From positions 45,730 through 109,729 of the forward strand of contig URHW01000002.1 in assembly GCA_900547775.1 (NCBI GenBank): 64,000 nucleotides of DNA. The letters are read 5' to 3'. The notes beneath the pieces are model-generated. The model saw only the letters and a program-made list of their open reading frames with translations, was not told the DNA's origin and made no database searches. This document shows, one piece after another, positions 26,055 to 33,775 of the stretch (its first letter is position 1; each line of letters begins with the position of its first letter). A program made the position numbers and the translations under genes. Source of the stretch: an uncultured Mycoplasmatota bacterium. GTDB taxonomy: Bacteria; Bacillota_I; Bacilli_A; RF39; UBA660.

Positions 26055-26104
26055 TTTAGCCACCTTAATTTAATAAGATGGCTATGTATTCCATTTCTGG
26101 CATA

Positions 26105-26136
26105 AAAAAAGAACTGACCATTTTTAATCAGTTCAA
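26105..26136 (-). terminator. Rho-independent terminator
   Basis: Minus strand GAACTGA-TTAAAAATGG-TCAGTTC followed by TTTTTTTATG. It closes the small frameshifted ORF that ends at 26143. Confidence 0.75.
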
Positions 26137-26142
26137 ATATGT

Positions 26143-26290
26143 TTAATAAATTTTATTTAATTTTAAAATTAGTTCATCAATAGGTTTTGTATATATACCC
26201 TGTTTTAATTTATCATTTTTAAATTGTATTAAGGCATTTAAAACTATGTTAGTTTCTATGTTCTTAATAGGTAGTTTTATTTTTTTTCAT
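26143..26290 (-). pseudogene. Small ORF (about 48 aa) broken by one base in a poly-A tract
   Basis: A ribosome binding site (CGGAGTG) precedes ATG 26290, and the next codons run through eight consecutive A residues into an early stop. Removing one A gives an open frame of about 48 codons to 26143: MKKIKLPIKNIETN near the start and KPIDELILKLNKIY at the end. A terminator follows. I do not recognise the family; linkage to the ParA fragment suggests a plasmid-type accessory gene. The break may be a decay mutation, a sequencing error or slippage. Confidence 0.5.
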
Positions 26291-26353
26291 TATAATCACA
26301 CTCCGATTAATTTTTTTATTTAATTTAATTATAATATAAAACAATTAAAAATA

Positions 26354-26446
26354 TTAAATGTGTGAATTATATACCGGTTTTCCATAAGGTGGTACATACC
26401 AATTGATAACCGTATTAGAAAACACTTTTTCATTTTTTTCAGCCAT
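26354..26446 (-). CDS. 30-aa peptide containing INWY
   Basis: ATG 26446 follows AAGGAGTGATTTAA, a good ribosome binding site. The peptide begins MAEKNEKVFSNTVINWY and ends VPPYGKPVYNSHI. No family recognised. The N-terminal half and the block AATTGGTA resemble the rbgA 5'-end ORFs in this zone (AACTGGTA, ...INW), though the tail differs from RbgA. It follows the ATPase gene by 30 nt on the same strand and may simply be a short co-transcribed peptide. Confidence 0.45.
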   Translation of the reverse strand: MAEKNEKVFSNTVINWYVPPYGKPVYNSHI

Positions 26447-26476
26447 TTAAATCACTCCTTAACACATTTTTTATAA

Positions 26477-28420
26477 TTATAGTATATTATCATATACACT
26501 TTCAGAATATACATCAAACTTATAAGGATTTAAAGAAACAAAATATCTATTGTTAAGATGAATTATGTCGTCAAATTCCTTTTCTATAAAGTTTTTAACT
26601 TTTTTATTTCCTCTTTTTCTTCGATATTCTTCTCTCTTATAAGCTATTTTTTCAAAATTTGTTAATTTGTCATAATCAAAATCATAATAAATATCATCTG
26701 GAATAGCTGACAAAATAATTTTATATTTATTTTCTATTAACTCTAACACTTTAGATTCATTTACAGTCTCTTCAGCTAACTGATTTAAAATTTCAGTTTT
26801 ATTTGTATTATGTAAAATAGCTGACAGATATGAATATATTAATTGATCATTTTTTCTATTACTTTTATTTAATTCGGCTAGAATACGTAAATTAATAATT
26901 TTTCTATAATATGATAAATCAGTATTTTTCATAAAAGAAATTACTTGATTCTGCAAATTATCGAAATCTACTTCAGTAATATCCTTTGTATTGCATTCTC
27001 CTTTAATATTTTCTAAGCAAACTATTTTTCCAGTTTTATCTAAATATTTTTTTGTTGAAAGCCCAAGTAATGCATATTTAATAAAAACCTGATCATGAGA
27101 TAAAATAATATATGTTTGATTATCATGAAATTCATATAGTAATTCATATATAATTTTTCTTCTATTATCATCATAAGATGAAGCAGGATCATCAATAATA
27201 ATTAGTTGTTTTTTTGCACTTACTAAAAAAAGTAATAAGGCAATAATGTTTTTTTCACCATATGACAAATTATCTGTCCTATCTTCATGCTTTTTTTCTT
27301 TTTTACTTACTAAGAATACAGTTGCTGTCTTACTCATAGTATTATAATTATCTATTTCAAATTCATAAGGAATTGAAAATTTTGATAAATAGTCATTTAA
27401 TTTTTTTAGATTTCTACCAATAAATTTAGATGTTTTTAATTTAATATTGCATAATTTTTTCTTTAATTCCACAATATTTTCATTAAACTCATCAACAACT
27501 AATCTTATTTCTGGAAATAATTCAGTTAATGTTTGTGAAAAAGTTATTTTCTTAATTTCTTTAATATCCAATGAATCTAAGTTATACGAATCAACCATAT
27601 TATATATATTTTCGATTATTTTTTTATTTTCTATTGCATCATATAAATCTTTTTCAAGCTTCAATACTTCTCTCTTATAAGAAAAATTAGGAACATTTAT
27701 ACCAATCTTATTTAAAACATCTTGGGAATCCGAAATAATACTATATTGTTCTGGACTAATTTTAATAATTTCTTCTATCTTATCAATTCTAAACTTACTC
27801 ATTTTCTTTGTACAAAAAGGACATTTTCCTTCATGAAAAGCACTAAAACTTGTCCCACTTTCAATCCATTTTACATAATCTAATCCCTTATCATGAATAA
27901 AATTTGAATACTTTTTATATTTAGGATTATCTATTTCACCCTTTAATTTTTCCAATGAGGAGCCAGAGGAAAATTTTCCTGATGATGGTAGTTTTCTTTT
28001 ATTAATTATTTTTATCATTTGATCAACATTCTGTACATAGTTAAATAATTCTTGTCTTTTTGAATTAATATTAGCTAATAATATAGATATATCTTTTCTA
28101 ATTATTTCTAAACTATTGTCATTTTCAAATAAAATTGAATATACTTCCTCATTATTATTTTTATTTAATATAAGTTTTTGATGTGTCTGCTCGTTAAAAA
28201 TCAAATAGTTCCCATTTGATAATTCTGGTTCTACTGTTAATTTCATCTCTTCAATTTTCTTACCATATGAAATGTTTTTTTCAGATTTATCACCAATTAC
28301 AGCACTTACTATAGAAGATTTACCAGATCCACTTATACCAAAAATATAATTAATCTTTTCGCTCTCTATACTTAAGTCCAATTTAGTTATATTTTTATAA
28401 TTTTTTACTTCTAACCTCAT
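26477..28420 (-). CDS. SMC/Rad50-like ATPase with zinc-hook motif (RloC/PrrC-like)
   Basis: About 647 aa. Residue numbers below count from the upstream in-frame ATG at 28432. Walker A FGISGSGKSS (about 31-40), coiled-coil arms around a CPFC (about 204-207) resembling a Rad50/RloC zinc hook, ABC signature LSYGEKNII (about 389), Walker B LIIIDDPASSYDD (about 410). The C-terminal part has RILAE (Arg 516, Glu 520) and a His at 541, an R-x3-E...H layout similar to the anticodon-nuclease triad of PrrC and RloC. Initiation at 28420 is favoured by GGGAGG upstream. Likely a stand-alone defence ATPase/nuclease carried by the element; nuclease function is inference. Confidence 0.7.
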   Translation of the reverse strand: MRLEVKNYKNITKLDLSIESEKINYIFGISGSGKSSIVSAVIGDKSEKNISYGKKIEEMKLTVEPELSNGNYLIFNEQTHQKLILNKNNNEEVYSILFENDNSLEIIRKDISILLANINSKRQELFNYVQNVDQMIKIINKRKLPSSGKFSSGSSLEKLKGEIDNPKYKKYSNFIHDKGLDYVKWIESGTSFSAFHEGKCPFCTKKMSKFRIDKIEEIIKISPEQYSIISDSQDVLNKIGINVPNFSYKREVLKLEKDLYDAIENKKIIENIYNMVDSYNLDSLDIKEIKKITFSQTLTELFPEIRLVVDEFNENIVELKKKLCNIKLKTSKFIGRNLKKLNDYLSKFSIPYEFEIDNYNTMSKTATVFLVSKKEKKHEDRTDNLSYGEKNIIALLLFLVSAKKQLIIIDDPASSYDDNRRKIIYELLYEFHDNQTYIILSHDQVFIKYALLGLSTKKYLDKTGKIVCLENIKGECNTKDITEVDFDNLQNQVISFMKNTDLSYYRKIINLRILAELNKSNRKNDQLIYSYLSAILHNTNKTEILNQLAEETVNESKVLELIENKYKIILSAIPDDIYYDFDYDKLTNFEKIAYKREEYRRKRGNKKVKNFIEKEFDDIIHLNNRYFVSLNPYKFDVYSESVYDNIL

Positions 28421-28504
28421 GCTACCTCCCATAAATAAATTTTTATAATATTATAACATATAAGAACAGGATTTAATCCCGTCTATATTGTTAATAAAAC
28501 AAAA

Positions 28505-29111
28505 TTATTTCTTATCTTTTTTTACTAACATTTTAATACCAAAGAATATTATTAATAATCCAACTATTATATTTAATACATTTGATACTGATTCAGGTAT
28601 AAAGCCAGATAAAACTGTACCAAGTAAAGCAACAAATGATAAAAATAAAAGTGTTGCTGAAATTAATCCAATAGAAAATATAACTAATTCTTTTTACTTT
28701 AATCCATCATCAATTATTTTTGTTGTTAAAACACTTCCCCAGAAAACAATAGTTATTGGATTAGATAATGTTAATATCAATCCCTGTATAAAGATATTAG
28801 CAGTATTAGGGTTCAAATTTAATCCTGGTATTAAGTTACATTAAGTATTATATTTAAGCCAAATATAACTAACACTAGTGAACCTACTATTTTAAAAATA
28901 GCTTTTACGTTTTTCTTTTCAATTAATTCACTTACTCCTAATCCAGCAAGAAGGATATAAAATGCATCCACTAAAGCAATTGCTAAGACAAGTGATAATG
29001 CTACTAAAAAACTAACATTCTTAGCAGTATTAAATACCATTAAACACATTGGTCCTACTGCTAACTGCAAAGCATACCAAATTTTAATCCATCAAAATAT
29101 TTTTTTATCAT
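28505..29111 (-). pseudogene. LysE-family exporter pseudogene
   Basis: From ATG 29111 the minus strand encodes a LysE/RhtB-type membrane exporter in pieces: a first frame MIKKYFDGLKFG, a shift into QLAVGPMCLMVFNTAKNVSF (family GP motif), a shift after GLNIILNVT, then LTLSNPITIVFWGS and a stop codon before KELVIFSIGL, ending IFFGIKMLVKKDKK. At least two frameshifts and one nonsense codon separate them. The intact family exports amino acids. The plus-strand ORF opposite is a shadow. Confidence 0.75.
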
Positions 29112-29247
29112 TATTACTGCTCCCTTTTTAGAGGGGTTAAAAGGTGTAATCACCTTACCAATTCCTACTATATTTTTCATTAAAAATAGTCATTTTTTAC
29201 TATTTTTTATCTATTTTAACATATTTTTATATAAAACATGCAAGATG

Positions 29248-29397
29248 TCAATTCCCACAAAGCCTTGCAAATAAATGATTTCTTAAAGGGGTTAAATAAA
29301 TCGTAATCAACCAGTTGATACTCGTTGATGGTAAACTTTTTGTATCTTCGTTCATTTTTTTGTTTTTTCTCATTTCTCTTTTTTGGTACATATCCAT
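29248..29397 (-). CDS. 49-aa peptide coupled to rhuM, displaced rbgA 5' end (site 2)
   Basis: Its ATG overlaps the rhuM stop (TAATG). Begins MDMYQKREMRKNKKM and reaches LPSTSINW, where RbgA would continue YPGHM. Here it runs on as LITIYLTPLRNHLFARLCGN to a TGA. The core is AACTGGTT (29316-29309), one mismatch from the other sites. Bases after the core (ATTACGATTTATTTAA) resemble those after sites 1 and 3. Best read as an rbgA 5' end left behind by an older integration. Confidence 0.55.
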   Translation of the reverse strand: MDMYQKREMRKNKKMNEDTKSLPSTSINWLITIYLTPLRNHLFARLCGN

Positions 29398-30419
29398 TAT
29401 TTATCACTTCCATTCTCTATTATTCTTACTTCATTTAAAAAATTATCAAAATCTGATTTATATAATTTATCTTGTTTAACTTTAAATTTATCATACTCTT
29501 TATAAGCTAATTCTTGTGCTACTTTTGCAGATATTTTCCCAGCATTGCGTAATATCTCTTTACCATTAAATTGCAAAAATGCATTCAATTTTTCTACCCA
29601 ATCTTTCATAGTCATAGCATTATGATTTTCTGCTTGTAATTCTGCATAATCTAAATACATTGTTACTATTCTATTCAAATCTTTTAATTCCTTTTCATTT
29701 AAATAGTTTTTTGCAATGTCCACGTCATATTTATATATTGGTCCATCAGGAGAATTTTTCCAATTGGTTAGTCCCATATTTTCTTTTTCTGAATCAACTC
29801 TGTTATATATTATTTCAGCTGCAGTATTACCAGTTATTGCATAATGTAATTTATTTTGAACTGTTTTAAAAAATTCTTTTGTTATTTCTGAATCTTTATC
29901 ATAATCAACACTACAAGAAGAATATATATCTGTTATTTTTTGATAAAATCTTCTCTCACTTGAACGAATATTCCTAATTCTTTCAAGTATTTCTTCAAAA
30001 TAATCCTCGCCAAATATGTAATTAGGATTTTTTAATCTTTCATCATCCATAACTACACCTTTTATCATATATTCTTTTAATATTTTAGTAGCCCAAATTC
30101 TAAAGTTGGTTGCTTTTTTTGAATTTACTCTATATCCAACTGCAATAATCATATCAAGGTTATATATCTTTACAGGTTTTTTAGAATTATCAACGTCGGT
30201 TTTTCCGACGGTGTTATTTTCATCAAGTTCACCACTATTTAATATATTATTAATATGTTCTGTTATTGTGCTTCTTCCTACGTCAAACAATTCTGCAATC
30301 AAATTTTGAGTAAGCCATATGTCATTATTTATTAACATTACACTAACCTTAATATCATTGTTTGAATCTCTATATATTAAAAAGTCATGATTAGTTATTT
30401 GCAAGTTTTTATTGTCCAT
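29397..30419 (-). CDS. RhuM-family protein, copy B
   Basis: 340 aa. N-terminal part resembles a DNA-binding/winged-helix module (WLTQNLIAELFDVGRSTI...HI); then the RhuM core NLDMIIAVGYRVNSKKATNF, RIWATKILKEYMIKG, and the C-terminal LTNWKNSPDGPIYKYDVDIA...NHNAMTMKDWVEKL. RhuM was named from a Salmonella pathogenicity island; its biochemical role is not known to me. GAAAGGAG precedes ATG 30419. It is about 50 % similar by eye to the copy at 31.0-32.0 kb. Each intact copy is followed at once by a short rbgA-like ORF, so the gene sits at the end of the mobile unit. Confidence 0.85.
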   Translation of the reverse strand: MDNKNLQITNHDFLIYRDSNNDIKVSVMLINNDIWLTQNLIAELFDVGRSTITEHINNILNSGELDENNTVGKTDVDNSKKPVKIYNLDMIIAVGYRVNSKKATNFRIWATKILKEYMIKGVVMDDERLKNPNYIFGEDYFEEILERIRNIRSSERRFYQKITDIYSSCSVDYDKDSEITKEFFKTVQNKLHYAITGNTAAEIIYNRVDSEKENMGLTNWKNSPDGPIYKYDVDIAKNYLNEKELKDLNRIVTMYLDYAELQAENHNAMTMKDWVEKLNAFLQFNGKEILRNAGKISAKVAQELAYKEYDKFKVKQDKLYKSDFDNFLNEVRIIENGSDK

Positions 30420-30446
30420 ATGTTATTCTCCTTTCTATTAATTTTT

Positions 30447-30814
30447 TTATTTAATATCAATTTTAACATTTTTATTCTTATCAATATAAATACATTTTAC
30501 TTTATTTTCTAGTTCTAATCTAGTAATATTAGATAAATTTAATTTTTCATTTATAATTTCAATTAGCTTATTTTCACTAATAAATTCATTATTTTCACAA
30601 GTTTTATTTCTATAGTAGTTAGAGCAATAGTAATAAACTTTTCCTTTTGAAGTTTGTTTACAATATTACCGCCACAACAATTGCACTTTAAAAATCAAGA
30701 TAAAATATCTATACTTCCATCTTTATTTGCTTTAGCATGCCTATCTAAAATATATTGTACTTTATCAAATTTTTCTTTACTTATAATTGCTTCGTGATGA
30801 TTAGGAGTTATAAT
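30447..30814 (-). pseudogene. Serine recombinase C-terminal half, degraded
   Basis: Minus strand reads ITPNHHEAIISKEKFDKVQ (the linker region typical of large serine recombinases), then a stop, then the zinc ribbon start FLKCNCCGGN, a frameshift, YYYCSNYYRNKTCENN (second zinc pair), a helical part and the terminal KVKCIYIDKNKNVKIDIK. The catalytic N-terminal domain is missing, and the upstream end abuts the 200-bp repeat. It lies directly upstream of rhuM copy B, giving the order attachment arm, recombinase, rhuM, rbgA 5' end. Confidence 0.8.
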
Positions 30815-31017
30815 CCAATTTTCCTTATAATTTTTGTTAATTATTTATTAAAAATTGTAAAAAGAAATTTAATTAAAAGCCTTATAAAATAAGGGCTTTA
30901 AAGAGAGTTTATATAAGTTGTTTTTTACCAGTTAATTCCGACTGATGGAAAACTTTTTGGACTATCTTCTTTTTTCTTTTCTGCTCTTATTTTTCTTTTT
31001 TGATACATATCCATTTA
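30815..31017. repeat. About 200-bp direct repeat, copy 2
   Basis: Second copy of 19803-20005, same orientation, no indels. It begins exactly where recombinase similarity ends and stops just before the rhuM copy A stop codon. Confidence 0.85.
30925..31014 (-). CDS. 29-aa basic peptide, displaced rbgA 5' end (site 3)
   Basis: Almost identical to the ORF at 19913-20002: MDMYQKRKIRAEKKK... to FPSVGINW then TAA. GGAAGTG precedes the ATG, which lies 14 nt after the rhuM copy A stop. The core AACTGGTA is at 30933-30926. Either a displaced rbgA start or, less likely, a real small partner of RhuM. Confidence 0.6.
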   Translation of the reverse strand: MDMYQKRKIRAEKKKEDSPKSFPSVGINW

Positions 31018-31027
31018 AAACACTTCC

Positions 31028-32032
31028 TTATTTATTATCATTACTTTCTTTTAAATATTTATTGTAAAATTCATCCATTGAAGAAATATATTTTTGATCT
31101 TGTATAACCCTAAATTTTTCATATTCTTTTTCTGCTTTTTCTACTGCTTCTTTATGAGATATACTGCCACTATTATTTAATATTTCTTTTCTTCTAAATT
31201 TTAATAAATCATCAGTTGCATCTATCCAATCCTTCATTGTCATTACATGCCTTTGTTTTGCTTCATCCTCTGCAAATACCAAAAATAAATTCGTTAAATC
31301 TTTCAAATTATTCATTTCTTCTTCGTTTAAATAATTCTTTGCAATAATCACGTCATACTTATATATTAAACCATCAGGAGAATTTTTCCAATTAGTTAGT
31401 CCCATATGTTCCTTATCTGAATTTGCTCTACTATATATTAATTCGGCAGCAGTATGCCCACTTATAGCGAAATGTAACTTATTTTGAACAATTTTAAAGA
31501 AAGTATAAGCTTCTTCTGACTTTTGATTGTAATCAGTTGCTGTGGCAATAAATAAATCAGTGATTTTTTGGTATGCCATTCTTTCACTTACTCTAATTGT
31601 TTTAATACGTTCTAATAATTCATTAAAATATTTCGTATCATATTTATTTCCATTTATAAAACGTTCATCATTTAATGCAAAACCTTTTGTCATATATTCT
31701 TTTAATATTTTTGTTGCCCATATTCTAAATTCTGTTGCTTTTTTCGAATTTACTCTGTATCCTACTGCGATTATGGCATCTAAACTATAAATAGTTGTGT
31801 TATAGTTTTTTCCGTCATCGGCAGTTAACGAGCATTTCTCGGTAACTGATTTTTTGTCTAATTCTTTTTCTTCAAATATATGTTTCAAGTGTAAACTTAT
31901 ATTATCTGTAGAACATTCGAAAACTTTTGCCATTCCTTTTTGTGATAGCCATAATGTTTCATCTTTATAAATAGCATCTACTATAATATTACCTTCGCTA
32001 TTTTTATATATAATTAACTTATTATCTTCCAT
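31028..32032 (-). CDS. RhuM-family protein, copy A
   Basis: 334 aa from ATG 32032, which has AAAGGAGAG at 5 nt; the frame is open to 32071 without a ribosome binding site. Same layout as copy B: N-terminal LWLSQKGMAKVFECSTDNIS...HLKHIFE (HTH-like), SLDAIIAVGYRVNSKKATEF, RIWATKILKEYMTKG, LTNWKNSPDGLIYKYDVIIA, HVMTMKDWIDATDDLLKF. It is bounded by rbgA-like sites at 32073 and 30926, so the two sites plus this gene make a 1.15-kb unit. Molecular function unknown. Confidence 0.85.
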   Translation of the reverse strand: MEDNKLIIYKNSEGNIIVDAIYKDETLWLSQKGMAKVFECSTDNISLHLKHIFEEKELDKKSVTEKCSLTADDGKNYNTTIYSLDAIIAVGYRVNSKKATEFRIWATKILKEYMTKGFALNDERFINGNKYDTKYFNELLERIKTIRVSERMAYQKITDLFIATATDYNQKSEEAYTFFKIVQNKLHFAISGHTAAELIYSRANSDKEHMGLTNWKNSPDGLIYKYDVIIAKNYLNEEEMNNLKDLTNLFLVFAEDEAKQRHVMTMKDWIDATDDLLKFRRKEILNNSGSISHKEAVEKAEKEYEKFRVIQDQKYISSMDEFYNKYLKESNDNK

Positions 32033-32072
32033 CAATACTCTCCTTTCCTTTAGTTTTTCACAACTCCCCACT

Positions 32073-32080
32073 TACCAGTT
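32073..32080 (-). other. rbgA-like core (site 4)
   Basis: AACTGGTA preceded on the minus strand by AAATGAAAATATC. One frame reads LNENINW then TAA, which parallels the NNENKTNINW start of the present RbgA. It lies just past the acetyltransferase stop. No ORF with a start remains, so this would be the most eroded of the displaced rbgA ends. Confidence 0.45.
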
Positions 32081-32087
32081 GATATTT

Positions 32088-32537
32088 TCATTTAGTTGAA
32101 TTAACTCCTTTACTATATTTCATATAGTATCTAGATTCAGTTTCTTCTATAGCACAAAATCCTAATTTCTTATATAGAGATATAGCTTTTTTATTTTCTT
32201 TATACACCCACAAATATACTATATCATTATTATTTAAAATATTCTTTATAATCTTAGTTCCAATGCCTTTATCTCTATATTCTTCTTCTAGATAGATTTC
32301 ATCTAGTAATTTGCCATCATCTTTATTTGTCAATAATAGACAGCCGACTATTTTATTATCAACTACTATATTGCAATAATCATTAATTAGTTTGGGAACT
32401 TCACTAGTTACATACTTATTTATTTTATCAATTTCTTCATTAGATAAATCTTTGGCATATTCATAAATTGTTCTTTTTTTATATTCAATTAATCTATTTA
32501 TATCTTTGTTAGATGATGTTAGTAATTTATATTCCAT
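32088..32537 (-). CDS. GNAT-family N-acetyltransferase
   Basis: 149 aa single GNAT domain: beta4 IVVDNKIVGCLLL, beta5/alpha3 acetyl-CoA pyrophosphate loop YRDKGIGTKIIKNIL, then VYKENKKAISLYKKLGF with the conserved Asn/Ala-x-Tyr-x-Lys-x-GF pattern. AAAGGAGGC precedes ATG 32537. Substrate unknown; such genes in accessory DNA often modify antibiotics, toxins or protein N-termini. It ends at site 4 and begins next to a rhuM remnant, so it belongs to the plasticity zone. Confidence 0.85.
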   Translation of the reverse strand: MEYKLLTSSNKDINRLIEYKKRTIYEYAKDLSNEEIDKINKYVTSEVPKLINDYCNIVVDNKIVGCLLLTNKDDGKLLDEIYLEEEYRDKGIGTKIIKNILNNNDIVYLWVYKENKKAISLYKKLGFCAIEETESRYYMKYSKGVNSTK

Positions 32538-32574
32538 AATAAGCCTCCTTTATATTATTGCTAATAAATTCTTT

Positions 32575-32610
32575 AATATTTTTATATATAATTAATTTAC
32601 TATCTAACAT
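32575..32610 (-). pseudogene. rhuM 5' remnant
   Basis: Encodes MLDSKLIIYKN, closely matching the start of RhuM copy A (MEDNKLIIYKN) at amino acid and DNA level, then diverges into the acetyltransferase leader. Only about 11 codons remain. Confidence 0.45.
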
Positions 32611-33053
32611 TTCTTATCTTTTTCATTTTATTTTTCATAACTCTACACTTACACATAATTTACTTAAAAAATGGTTTATCTGTCCCATCGGTTTGAACTA
32701 TTTGAAAATATATATTGTTGTTTATGCTGCTCAGTGCTTAGCATTAATCTTCATCTTTAAATATCAAGTAAAACTTCAAATTCAAGTTACTTTATTACTT
32801 TAATATTTTTAAAAGAAACCCCAAAAAAATAATTAGAAATCGATTTAATTATATCATGAATAAGTAACAATTTAAACTCATATAACAGATGTAATATGGT
32901 TTAGTCTCGTTATAAAGCGTTCCATTTATTAAATCTAAAGATAGTATTTTGAGTTTGCATTTGATTAATTTATCAACTTTTTATAATTGTCCTCTATTAG
33001 TTATTGTTGTAAGAACATCCCTAATTTCCTTTTTTATTTTTAAAAAATAGTTT
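32611..33053. other. Intergenic stretch, nothing recognised
   Basis: About 440 nt, AT-rich, stops in all frames at short distances. No tRNA, tandem repeat or ORF with ribosome binding site found. A TATAAT on the minus strand near 32850 lacks a spaced -35 box. Probably decayed accessory DNA at the edge of the plasticity zone. Confidence 0.5.
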
Positions 33054-33653
33054 TTAATTATCATCTTCTAAAATAAATCTAGTATAAGTATTTTTATATT
33101 TAGTTAATGATTCGTTTATATCTATATAATATACACTTGTTAAAATCCCATCATAAGGGTCAATTTCAGTTCTGTCTAGTACTCCCCCAAGAGATGCCAT
33201 TGTCTTACTTGATGCTATATTGCTAGTTTCACAATCAAGCATAACTTTATCTAGACCAATTTTTTTAGCTTCTAATAATCCTAAATACAGATTAATTTTA
33301 TTATAACCTTTACTTCTTTCTGTAGGTCTAATTCCATACCCAATGTTGCCACCAAACCTTTTCATTTCTTCAGTTAAATTCCATCTAACATTAATCATAC
33401 CAATTAACTTATTATCATTTTTTCTAATTAATAAAAATGTTTTAGATTGACACCTACCATATTTTTTGGCATACTCCTCATTTTTCATATTCAAGCATCT
33501 ATCTAGGGCTTCTTCAAATGATTGACCACTAAGTATTTTATCTAATGCTCCTGCACCATTAACGTCTGAGTTATACAGCACAAATTCGTTTAAATAATCT
33601 AAAATATCTTTTTTTCTTTCTTGTGATGGTTCTTCTAAATAAAACTTTTCCAT
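33054..33653 (-). CDS. GNAT-family acetyltransferase
   Basis: 199 aa. Seen: LLIRKNDNKLIGMINVRWNL (beta strands 2-4), GGNIGYGIRPTERSKGYN for the acetyl-CoA loop, LYLGLLEAKKIGLDKVMLDC, and SNIASSKTMASLGGVLDR. The pattern fits a predicted-acetyltransferase branch of GNAT common in Bacillota. ATG 33653 follows a TAGGAGC. It is monocistronic, and the acceptor is unknown. Confidence 0.85.
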   Translation of the reverse strand: MEKFYLEEPSQERKKDILDYLNEFVLYNSDVNGAGALDKILSGQSFEEALDRCLNMKNEEYAKKYGRCQSKTFLLIRKNDNKLIGMINVRWNLTEEMKRFGGNIGYGIRPTERSKGYNKINLYLGLLEAKKIGLDKVMLDCETSNIASSKTMASLGGVLDRTEIDPYDGILTSVYYIDINESLTKYKNTYTRFILEDDN

Positions 33654-33775
33654 AATGCTCCTACTTGTTTATTTTCAAAATAGTTTCTAGTTATATTTTT
33701 GTTAACATTACTAACTAAGGTAATTATAAAGCAAAATATTAATTTATAAAAGAAAAAGATGTAGTTTTATCCACC

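Noticed and set aside
28488..28844. Plus-strand 118-codon ORF
   Set aside because: It is antisense to the lysE pseudogene, whose minus-strand frames carry recognisable LysE motifs. No ribosome binding site.
29111..29215. T-box or riboswitch upstream of lysE
   Set aside because: A small hairpin is present, but no T-box sequence, specifier loop or antiterminator arrangement is visible.
29216..29413. Minus-strand 65-codon ORF overlapping the end of rhuM copy B
   Set aside because: Out of frame with the better-supported ORF that starts at 29397 and matches the other displaced rbgA starts.
32558..32803. Plus-strand 81-codon ORF
   Set aside because: Low-complexity, no ribosome binding site, and the minus strand carries a rhuM stub in the same place.
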